DNA of 64,000 nucleotides from Hymenobacter frigidus (GTDB taxonomy: Bacteria; Bacteroidota; Bacteroidia; Cytophagales; Hymenobacteraceae). The stretch spans positions 1 to 64,000 of the forward strand of contig NZ_BMGY01000026.1 of the NCBI RefSeq assembly GCF_014640435.1, read 5' to 3'. Made by a program: the position numbers and the translations under genes. The first letter of the stretch is position 1. Each line of letters begins with the position of its first letter. Of this stretch, positions 43,174 to 50,149 are shown one piece after another. The notes beneath the pieces were generated by a model. The model was not told the origin of the DNA and did no database searches. It saw only the letters and a list, made by a program, of their open reading frames with translations.

Positions 43174-43815
43174 TTACAGCGTAGGTACCACCGTTTTCAG
43201 GTAAGCCGCGAAGGCGGCCGGACCGCCGGTGATGTAGCCGGTTTTGGCCAGCACCTTGCCATTGGGGGCAACGAGAACGGCCAGCGGAAAATCACCTTCG
43301 CGATTGAGCTGGGCGGCGGCGGCCTCGTTCAGCTTTAGCTGGGCGGCGGTGGGCTGGTTCTTCTTCTGGCGTGGAAAATCGAAGTGAGCCAGCACCAATT
43401 TGTCCTTGGCGTAGGCCGCGAACTCGGGCTGGGAAAATACTTCCCGCTCGTACATGATGCAGGGCTTGCACCAGTCGGAACCCGAAAAAACGGCTAAAAT
43501 GGGCCGGTTGGTGGCCTTCGCCTGCGCTTGGGCCGCGCCCAGGTCGGCCACCCAACCCGCAGCGCTTCCGGCGGGTGCGGCCGCTGGGGCTGGCACCGGG
43601 CTAGCCAGCACCACCTGGGGAGCCGATACGCCAGGCATGGCAGTTGGTTTAGAAGTGTTACTCGCCGGGTTGCTGGTGGCTGCCGAAGTCTTGGTTTTAA
43701 CCTTGGTGTTTTTGGCCTTGGGGGTCGTTTTTTGAGCCAGCACCGGGCCGGCGCTAAGCAGGACAAGGCTCAGTACGAGAGCCCGCACGGAGCCAATAGA
43801 AGTTGCGAAAGACAT
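43174..43815 (-). CDS. Exported thioredoxin-fold protein with WCKPC site
   Basis: 213 residues. The ATG at 43815 gives a signal peptide (VRALVLSLVLLSAGPVLAQ). The open frame continues upstream only through a mobile element. A Lys/Thr/Pro/Ala-rich linker precedes a thioredoxin-like domain with the active site GSDWCKPCIMYEREVF, followed by LVLAHFDFPRQKKNQ and FPLAVLVAPNGKVLAK. It should act as a periplasmic thiol reductase or oxidase. It is the first and only intact gene of the operon with apbE, DUF4266 and DUF3570. A MITE copy begins 16 bases upstream of its start. Confidence 0.85.
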   Translation of the reverse strand: MSFATSIGSVRALVLSLVLLSAGPVLAQKTTPKAKNTKVKTKTSAATSNPASNTSKPTAMPGVSAPQVVLASPVPAPAAAPAGSAAGWVADLGAAQAQAKATNRPILAVFSGSDWCKPCIMYEREVFSQPEFAAYAKDKLVLAHFDFPRQKKNQPTAAQLKLNEAAAAQLNREGDFPLAVLVAPNGKVLAKTGYITGGPAAFAAYLKTVVPTL

Positions 43816-43830
43816 GGGAGATGCAGGGAA

Positions 43831-43999
43831 ATAAGCAGTCGCGCACAAGTAACCGTAGTCAACCAAAAAGAACGTCATTCCGAGCTTGCCGAGGAATCTT
43901 GCCGGAGTCATCCGCGCCGCCCACTGGCGCGAGCGAGATTCCTCGGCAAACTCGGAATGACGTTCTTCTTTATCCGGTTACTTATGCGTGGGCACTTAA
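43831..43999. mobile_element. MITE-like palindromic element, copy 1
   Basis: About 165-base element flanked by ATAA and TTAA. Subterminal inverted repeats CGC(A)AAGTAACCG and CGGTTACTTATGCG enclose a large hairpin with arms AACGTCATTCCGAGCTTGCC and complement. It is the reverse orientation of the copies at 56495 and 58026. It lies directly upstream of the thioredoxin-fold gene. Confidence 0.8.
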
Positions 44000-44189
44000 T
44001 GGGTGCTTCGCCAACGAAGCCGCGCGCCGGCTAGTTCTTTACTCAGGCCCACCGCGGACCAGTGAGTAAGCCATAGTGCACCATAAATTTCCGGTAGCCC
44101 CATGAAAATACCGTGAACGAACCGCTGTTCCCGCGGGGGCATTCTGCAAAATGCTCCTTTCCAGCTGTAGCAACTGCCCCACCCTCAAC
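44000..44189. other. Region between two palindromic elements
   Basis: 190 bases between the MITE-like element and the next palindrome. No gene is recognisable. Confidence 0.4.
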
Positions 44190-44344
44190 TAAGAAGCTGT
44201 TTGAGTTAGCTAAAATCATTCTGAAACGGTCATGCTGAGCTTGTCGAAGCATCTCTACCGCTTCGCTTGAGCCGGTGCAACGAAGCGGTAGAGATGCTTC
44301 GACAAGCTCAGCATGACCGTTTTATTAACCCAAACAGCTTCTTA
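44190..44344. mobile_element. CATGCTGAGC palindrome with terminal inverted repeats (copy 6)
   Basis: Inner arms ACGGTCATGCTGAGCTTGTC and complement (44224-44323). Outside them are terminal inverted repeats TAAGAAGCTGTTTGAGTTA (44190-44208) and TTAACCCAAACAGCTTCTTA (44325-44344), nearly complementary. This shows the palindrome can be carried inside a larger mobile-type unit. Confidence 0.75.
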
Positions 44345-44350
44345 GAGAGA

Positions 44351-44758
44351 CTAGGGTAGCCGCCGCAGCTTCAGCACCTGCTTTTCAAGGGAGATAATTT
44401 CCAGCGTGTAATCGGGCTCCGTGCCCTCGGTGAGGTGGATGCGCAGGCGGGAGCTGCCGTTGGCGGTCCAAGTGCCGGCGCGGCCGGCCAGGCCATCGGT
44501 GGGCGCAATATCGAACTGCTCGAACCGGCCGAACGGTTTGAAGGCAAAGCCCGTGCGGCCGCGGGATGGTGGAAAATGGTAGGTGTTGGGGCGGTACACG
44601 AGCGTGTCGCCGGCGTTCTCCTCGCGCGAAACCAGCCAGGTTCCTTCCAGTTGTTTGAGGGCCGGCGCGGCGGCCTTATTTGAAGAGTCATTGGGCTTGC
44701 ACGTTGCGGCCAGCAACAACAGGGAAAGCGGCAGCAGCCGGGCAGTGGAATGCAACAT
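44351..44758 (-). CDS. Small lipoprotein with lipocalin-like segment
   Basis: 135 residues. Leader with lipobox LAATC (Cys20). The body begins LEGTWLVSREENAGDTLVY and ends YTLEIISLEKQVLKLRRL, the alternating strands of small lipocalin-like lipoproteins of Bacteroidota in which GTW marks the first strand. Ligand unknown. Confidence 0.72.
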   Translation of the reverse strand: MLHSTARLLPLSLLLLAATCKPNDSSNKAAAPALKQLEGTWLVSREENAGDTLVYRPNTYHFPPSRGRTGFAFKPFGRFEQFDIAPTDGLAGRAGTWTANGSSRLRIHLTEGTEPDYTLEIISLEKQVLKLRRLP

Positions 44759-44870
44759 AAACAGGAAGCTCTGCGAAATAATGGGACCGGAAAGGTAACG
44801 TAAATCAGGACGGTAGGGGGAAGGCGACTGGCACCCGGCCCGTCAAAAGCAGCCTGATACGCTACATTCG

Positions 44871-46631
44871 TTGCCCCAAACCCCCATTCCCGTGGATAAT
44901 CGCGCCCTGACCCGTGCCTTCAAGCTGACCGCCCAGCTGATGGAGCTGCACGACGAAAACCCGTTCAAAATCCGCGCCATCGAAGGCACGGCCAGCGCCC
45001 TCGAAGCCCTGAGCTTTCCGGTGGCCGAAGTGGAGCGCGCCGGCCTGCCCGACCGCACCGGTCTGAGCAAAACCGCCGCCGCCAAAGTAGCCGAGCTGCT
45101 CGATACCGGTACGTTTTCGGACCTGCAGCGCCTACTCGAAATCACGCCGCCCGGCGTGGTCGAAATGCTGGGCATCAAAGGCATTGGCCCCAAGAAAATT
45201 CGCAGTCTGTGGCGCGAGCTGGGCATCGAAACCGCCGAACAGCTGCGCGAAGCCGCCGAAACCGACCAGGTAAGCAAGCTGAAAGGCTTCGGCAAAAAGA
45301 CCCAGGAAGGCATCCTGGAATCCTTGGAATTTGCCGGCCAAAGCAAGGGCAAGCTGCTTTACCCACAAGCCGAGAAGCTGGCCGATGAGCTGGCCCAGCA
45401 CCTGCGCGATGCGCTAAAGACCGAGCAAGTGGCCGTAGCCGGCGAAATCCGCCGCCGCCTCGAAACCGTGGAAACCGTGGGCCTGGTAGCGGCCACCGAA
45501 AAGCCCGAGGAGGCCCATAAGCTCCTCAGCGGCCTGGCCGGGCTCGTGGCGGACCCGCGCCGCTCGGGGCCGTTTGCCTGGCGCGGCACGGCCACCGAAT
45601 CGGGCGTGCAAGTTGAGGTGCTATTGGTGGCTCCCGCAGATTTTACCACCGAAGTTTTCCTGAATTCCGCCGCCGAAGCGCACCTGAGCGAACCACTGCC
45701 GGGCCAGTCAGCCACCCTGCGCCAGTGGGCGCGGCGCGAGAAATTCCAGCAGGAGGAAGCGTTGTACGAGAAAGCCGGCCTGCAATTCATCGTGCCCGAG
45801 TTGCGCGAAGGCCTGGGCGAAATCGCCCTCGCCGCCGAGCAAAAGCTGCCCCACCTGCTCGAAGACGGCGACCTGCGCGGCTCCCTGCACAACCACAGCA
45901 CGTATTCCGACGGCAACCACAGCATCCGCGAGATGGCTACCTGGCTGCGCGACCACAATTACCAGTACCTCGGCCTGTGCGACCACAGCCAGGCCGCCCA
46001 CTACGCCAACGGCCTGAGCGTGGAGCGCGTGCGCCAGCAGCACCAGGAAATCGACGCGCTGAACGCGGAGCTGGCCCCGTTCCGCATCTTTAAGGGTATC
46101 GAAAGCGACATTCTTGGCGACGGCTCCCTGGACTACCCGTCTGAGGTACTGGCCAGCTTTGATTTCATCGTGGCCTCGGTGCATTCCAACCTGAAGATGG
46201 ACGAGGCCAGGGCCACCAACCGCCTGCTGCGGGCCATCGAAAACCCTTATACCACCATGCTGGGGCACCCCACCGGCCGCCTGCTGCTGCGCCGCCAGGG
46301 CTACCCCATCAACTACAAGGCCGTGATTGACGCCTGCGCCCAGCACAAGGTCATCATCGAAATCAACGCCAACCCCTGGCGGCTCGACCTGGACTGGCGC
46401 TGGGTGCGCTACGCCCTGGACCAGGGCGTGCAGCTCAGCATCAACCCCGACGCCCACCACACCAACGGCTACGAGGACATGCGCTACGGCGTGCTCATGG
46501 GCCGCAAGGGCCACCTAACCAAGGAGATGACGTTCAACGCCAAATCGGTGGAGGAAATGGCCGCGTATTTCGAAGCCCGTAAGGCCAACATCACGCCGCC
46601 GCTGGAGTACAAAAAGTCGTTGTTTGAATAG
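44871..46631 (+). CDS. polX: PolX-type protein: PHP phosphoesterase with a degenerate polymerase domain
   Basis: 586 residues from a TTG. A GTG at 44892 (VDNRALTRAFKLTAQL) is an equally good start. No ATG is available. Order: helix-hairpin-helix N-terminal region (about 10-160, GIKGIGPKKIRSLW, GFGKKTQEGI), family-X polymerase palm (about 165-320), PHP domain (about 335-580) with metal residues in LHNHSTYSDGNHS, GLCDHSQ, GIESDI, VASVHS, GHPTGR and NPDAHH. The palm motif AGEIRRRLETVETVGLV aligns with the active GSxRR...DxD motif but both aspartates are T202 and G204, and the third is E249. Polymerase activity is therefore unlikely, and the PHP 3-5 exonuclease/AP endonuclease should remain. Confidence 0.88.
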   Translation: MPQTPIPVDNRALTRAFKLTAQLMELHDENPFKIRAIEGTASALEALSFPVAEVERAGLPDRTGLSKTAAAKVAELLDTGTFSDLQRLLEITPPGVVEMLGIKGIGPKKIRSLWRELGIETAEQLREAAETDQVSKLKGFGKKTQEGILESLEFAGQSKGKLLYPQAEKLADELAQHLRDALKTEQVAVAGEIRRRLETVETVGLVAATEKPEEAHKLLSGLAGLVADPRRSGPFAWRGTATESGVQVEVLLVAPADFTTEVFLNSAAEAHLSEPLPGQSATLRQWARREKFQQEEALYEKAGLQFIVPELREGLGEIALAAEQKLPHLLEDGDLRGSLHNHSTYSDGNHSIREMATWLRDHNYQYLGLCDHSQAAHYANGLSVERVRQQHQEIDALNAELAPFRIFKGIESDILGDGSLDYPSEVLASFDFIVASVHSNLKMDEARATNRLLRAIENPYTTMLGHPTGRLLLRRQGYPINYKAVIDACAQHKVIIEINANPWRLDLDWRWVRYALDQGVQLSINPDAHHTNGYEDMRYGVLMGRKGHLTKEMTFNAKSVEEMAAYFEARKANITPPLEYKKSLFE

Positions 46632-46640
46632 GGGCGGGGC

Positions 46641-47705
46641 ATGAAAATCCTGGTTCTCCGCTTCTCCTCCATTGGCGACATCGTCCTGACCACGCCCGTG
46701 GTGCGGGCGCTGGCGCAGCAGGTGACGGGCGCGGAAGTCCATTTTGCCACCAAGCCCGGCTACCGTGGCCTGCTGGAGCCCAACCCCTACATCACCAAGG
46801 TGCATTGCCTGACCGGCAGTTTGGGCGAACTGGTGCAGGAGTTAAAAGCCGAGCGGTTCGACTACATCATCGACCTGCACAACAACCTGCGCACCCGCCT
46901 CATCAAGCTGCAGCTGGGCGTGAAATCCAGCAGTTTCGACAAGCTGAACTGGCAGAAATGGCTGCTGGTCAACTTCAAGATTGACCGGCTGCCGCGCGTG
47001 CACATTGTGCAGCGCTACCTGGCGGCCGCCGCGCCGCTGGGTGTGACGGATGACGGCCGGGGCCTCGACTACTTTATTCCAGTCGGGCAGGAAGTCGACC
47101 TCGCCACGCTGCCCGCGCCATTCCAGCGCGGCTACGTGGCCGTGGCCATCGGCGCGCAGCACGCCACCAAGCGCCTGCCCGTTGAGAAGCTTATTGAGCT
47201 GTGTGCCAAGCTAGCTCCGCGCCCCGTAATGCTGCTCGGCGGCCCCGAGGATGAGAGCATCGGCCACATCATCGAAGAAGCCTTTGCGACGCGGGCTGCT
47301 ACTGCTCAGCCCACCGCTGCCGTACCCGACAGCCCGTATTATTTCCCCAAAAATTCCCCGGTTCAGCAACCAAGCCCACCATTGATTCACAACGGCTGTG
47401 GGCAATATTCGCTGCACCAATCGGCCTCGCTGCTCCGGCAGGCCGATTTTGTAGTGAGCCACGATACCGGTCTGATGCACATTGCGGCTGCTTTTAGCAA
47501 GGAGATTTTCAGTGTGTGGGGCAACACCGTGCCGGCCTTTGGCATGTACCCGTACCGCACCGATTTTCGGGTTCTCGAAGTGCCGGGCCTAAGCTGTCGG
47601 CCCTGCTCCAAAATTGGATTTGATAAGTGCCCGCAAGGTCATTTTAAGTGTATGCGCGACCAAAGTTTGAATTTGGAATTGCCCCCAGCCCGCGACGGCC
47701 GCTAG
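46641..47705 (+). CDS. Glycosyltransferase family 9 (heptosyltransferase-like)
   Basis: 354-residue heptosyltransferase-family enzyme starting 9 bases after the PolX gene, probably co-transcribed. Start MKILVLRFSSIGDIVLTTPV is canonical. Later blocks are IDLHNNLRTRLIKLQ, AIGAQHATKRLPVEKL, LLGGPEDESIGHII, HQSASLLRQADFVVSHDTGLMHIAAAF and a C-terminal Cys-rich GLSCRPCSKIGFDKCPQGHFKC. A segment of about 30 residues rich in Pro, Ala, Ser and Thr (roughly 215-250) interrupts the usual sequence between LGGPED and the CGQYSLHQSA helix. It is longer than in related enzymes and looks like an in-frame insertion, but no palindrome is evident. Confidence 0.9.
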   Translation: MKILVLRFSSIGDIVLTTPVVRALAQQVTGAEVHFATKPGYRGLLEPNPYITKVHCLTGSLGELVQELKAERFDYIIDLHNNLRTRLIKLQLGVKSSSFDKLNWQKWLLVNFKIDRLPRVHIVQRYLAAAAPLGVTDDGRGLDYFIPVGQEVDLATLPAPFQRGYVAVAIGAQHATKRLPVEKLIELCAKLAPRPVMLLGGPEDESIGHIIEEAFATRAATAQPTAAVPDSPYYFPKNSPVQQPSPPLIHNGCGQYSLHQSASLLRQADFVVSHDTGLMHIAAAFSKEIFSVWGNTVPAFGMYPYRTDFRVLEVPGLSCRPCSKIGFDKCPQGHFKCMRDQSLNLELPPARDGR

Positions 47706-47739
47706 GGCGTGGTTCGTTTGTTTCTTGACCATATCAGCT

Positions 47740-48005
47740 ATGCCCGAGCCCTGCCAGCACCTTGCCGCCCTCACCAACATCAAAACTGCTCCTCAGCATA
47801 GTTGCTCTGAATGTGTAGCCCTCGACGATTGTGGGTTCACCTGCGTGCATGCCAGGAGTGCGGCCACGTCGGCTGCTGTGACTCTTCTAAAAACAAGCAT
47901 ACCCTCAAGCATCTTCACGTCAGCAGCCACCCAGTGGTATCATCGGCCGAGCCCGGCGAACGGTGACTCTGGTGCTATGTGGATGAGGAAATGGTGGAAC
48001 ATTAG
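47740..48005 (+). pseudogene. UBP-type zinc-finger protein, broken by a frameshift and a stop
   Basis: Frame 1 from the ATG reads MPEPCQHLAALTNIKT and CSECVALDD. After two extra bases near 47830, another frame continues WVHLRACQECGHVGCCDSSK, HLHVSSHPVVSSAEPGER, a TGA at 47964-47966, then LWCYVDEEMVEH and a stop. Joined, this is a complete UBP zinc finger (about 87 residues) whose conserved Trp codon before LWCY has become TGA. Free-standing UBP fingers occur widely in bacteria, with unknown role. A frame-1 ORF to 48012 exists but its second half is nonsense. Confidence 0.75.
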
Positions 48006-48008
48006 TTT

Positions 48009-48404
48009 ATGAAAATGCTGTGGTGCTGGCGCTGCCAGCAGGAAATACCGATGCTAGAGCCCGAAGAATACCTGCTGGTTGGGGAAGCTAAGCAGCGCGG
48101 GATGCTTTTCGTGGAAGCAGAAGCCCGCCGCCGGGGGAAAGTCATTGCGCCCATCCAGCTGCAGGGAGTAGCGCAAAGATTCCAAGCCTTCCTGGAAATG
48201 TATAAGCTGCTGACGGGTTTTGAAGAAACTAACCCCAATGCCGTGATGCACCACCAAGTAGACCAGTACGGTCCGCCCTGCCCCAACTGCCGCAAACCTC
48301 TCCGCACGCCGGCTGCTCGGTTTTGCGCTGCCTGTGGCTTTGGCCAGGAGGATATTAAAACCGATGCCCGGCCGCTAGTGGCGCGCAGGTCGGAGCTTTT
48401 TTGA
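48009..48404 (+). CDS. Small zinc-ribbon protein, unknown function
   Basis: 131 residues starting 3 bases after the UBP relic. Two cysteine pairs at the N-terminus (MLWCWRC) and C-terminal pairs CPNC and CAAC (PPCPNCRKPLRTPAARFCAACGFG) form a zinc ribbon. The middle is helical (GVAQRFQAFLEMYKLLTGFEET). No named family was recognised. Binding of metal is inferred from the cysteine spacing. Confidence 0.7.
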   Translation: MKMLWCWRCQQEIPMLEPEEYLLVGEAKQRGMLFVEAEARRRGKVIAPIQLQGVAQRFQAFLEMYKLLTGFEETNPNAVMHHQVDQYGPPCPNCRKPLRTPAARFCAACGFGQEDIKTDARPLVARRSELF

Positions 48405-48418
48405 AGGTTGAATCAACA

Positions 48419-48455
48419 AAAAAGCCCCGTCTGATTTCCAACAGGCGGGGCTTTT
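48419..48455. terminator. Bidirectional terminator between zinc-ribbon gene and serS
   Basis: Stem AAAAGCCCCG-CTG / CAG-CGGGGCTTTT with A-run and T-run on opposite sides, 15 bases from each gene end. Confidence 0.88.
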
Positions 48456-48470
48456 TCTAAAAGTCAGGTT

Positions 48471-49745
48471 CTACCCAATCCTGCTGAATCCGCAGTAGCT
48501 GTGCAGCACCGCCGGCAACTCGATGCCCGCCGCCGTCTGGTTATTTTCCAGCAGCGCCGCCACGATGCGGGGCAGCGCCAGCGCCGAGCCGTTCAGCGTG
48601 TGCAGCAGCTGCGTTTTGCCGCCCTCCACTTTGTAGCGGCACTTGAGGCGGTTGGCCTGATAGGTTTCGAAATTGGAAGCGGAGCTTACTTCGAGCCAGC
48701 GGCCCTGGGCGGCGCTCCACACCTCCAAGTCAAAGGTCAGGGCGCTGGTGAAGCCCATGTCGCCGCCGCAGAGGCGCAGCACGCGGTAGGGGAGTTCCAG
48801 CTTTTGCAGCAGGCTTTCGATGTGGGCTACCATGGTATCCAGCGCGGCATAGCTGTGCTCCGGTTCCGTGATTTGCACAATTTCTACCTTGTCGAACTGG
48901 TGCAGGCGGTTGAGGCCGCGCACATCGGCCCCCCAGGAGCCGGCCTCGCGGCGGAAGCAGGGCGTGTGGCCGGCAATGCGCACGGGCAGCTTTTCGAGGG
49001 GAATGATTTCGTCGCGGTAAATATTGGTCAGCGGCACCTCGGCCGTGGGGATGAGGTAGAGGTCGTCCTTGGCGTCGTGATACATCTGGCCCTCCTTGTC
49101 GGGGAGCTGGCCGGTGCCGTAGCCGCTGGCCTCGTTCACCAGTATCGGGGGCTGCATCTCGGTGTAGCCGGCCGCCCGCGCCTCATCCAGGAAAAAATTG
49201 ATAAGCGCCCGCTGGAGTCGCGCCCCCTGGCCTTTATACACCGGGAAGCCCGCGCCGGTAATCTTATTTCCCAGCTCGAAATCGATGATGTCGTACTTCT
49301 TAATCAGGTCCCAGTGCGCTTGGGCCTCAGGGCCGAGCTCGGGCTTGGTGCCGTGCTCGCGCACTACTTCGTTGTCCTGGGCGGCGCGGCCTTCGGGCAC
49401 GCTGGCGTGGGGCAGGTTGGGCAGCTTGTAGAGGAACTGCTGCTGCTCTTTTTCCACCTGGGCCAGCTCGGTAGCGGCGGCTTGGGTGTGCTGCTTGAGC
49501 TCGGCGGTACGGGCCTTAAGGGTTTCGGCCCCGGTTTTGTCGCCGGCTTTCATCAGGCCGCCGATTTGGCGGGCAAGCTCGTTGGCTTCGGCTTGGGAGG
49601 CGTCGTGGCTGGTTTGCAGGGCGCGGCGGCGCTGGTCGAGGTCGAGGATGGCGGCCACGTCGGCCGGGCCGGTGGCGTAGCGTTTTTTGGCGAGGCCGGC
49701 CAGCACAAAGTCAGTCTGGTCGCGGAGAACGGAAAGTTGCAGCAT
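48471..49745 (-). CDS. serS: Seryl-tRNA synthetase
   Basis: 424-residue class II synthetase charging tRNA-Ser. The start MLQLSVLRDQTDFVLAGLAKK is canonical. The frame is open 118 codons further upstream without homology. The long N-terminal coiled-coil arm spans about 28-105. Class II motif 2 lies in IAGHTPCFRREAGSWGADVRGLNRLHQFDKVEIV, and motif 3 in TLNGSALALPRIVAALLENNQ. TAEVPLTN contains the serine-binding residues. Monocistronic and divergent from rho. Confidence 0.97.
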   Translation of the reverse strand: MLQLSVLRDQTDFVLAGLAKKRYATGPADVAAILDLDQRRRALQTSHDASQAEANELARQIGGLMKAGDKTGAETLKARTAELKQHTQAAATELAQVEKEQQQFLYKLPNLPHASVPEGRAAQDNEVVREHGTKPELGPEAQAHWDLIKKYDIIDFELGNKITGAGFPVYKGQGARLQRALINFFLDEARAAGYTEMQPPILVNEASGYGTGQLPDKEGQMYHDAKDDLYLIPTAEVPLTNIYRDEIIPLEKLPVRIAGHTPCFRREAGSWGADVRGLNRLHQFDKVEIVQITEPEHSYAALDTMVAHIESLLQKLELPYRVLRLCGGDMGFTSALTFDLEVWSAAQGRWLEVSSASNFETYQANRLKCRYKVEGGKTQLLHTLNGSALALPRIVAALLENNQTAAGIELPAVLHSYCGFSRIG

Positions 49746-50149
49746 AAGGGCGAATTGGAATGCGGGCAAAGGTCGCAAGGAAAACGGAGAGGCCGTTTCT
49801 TTCGGCTGCGCCTTCCCCAAGAAGTTTCGCTGGCCCGTATCCGATTTGGCAGTTTGCTCGTAATGCGCTAACATTGCGGGAGCAACCGGCCGCCGTGGCT
49901 GGGCCAGCGGGCCATGGTGCCTGCTTTCGGTCCATCTTTTGCTGAACCGCCCACGGCCCGCTCTGTCCCTACTTTCTTGCCTATTTAGTGCGCGCCGCGA
50001 GCTGCTATTTTCCAGCCCGCGTACTCTGCAAACACTATGAGAGCGGTTTGGCCGCTTCCGTGCCGTAGCTGGCATTTCTGAGCCCGCAATGCGCCCCACC
50101 GGGCCACCCGCTCCCGCTTCCCGCCGATGTTCCCCCCATTATTCAATTT
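49746..50149. other. Intergenic region between serS and rho
   Basis: 404 bases of divergent promoter region. Open frames across it are extensions of serS without homology. No clear TAnnTTTG box, repeat or RNA gene is seen. A long rho leader is possible, as Rho commonly regulates its own leader, but this is not shown here. Confidence 0.4.

Noticed and set aside
42005..47966. TGA read as tryptophan in this organism
   Set aside because: Three in-frame TGA codons fall where Trp is expected, but many intact genes here end in TGA (for example at 3421, 22099, 57721 and 58011) and use TGG for Trp. Local decay or sequencing error is simpler.
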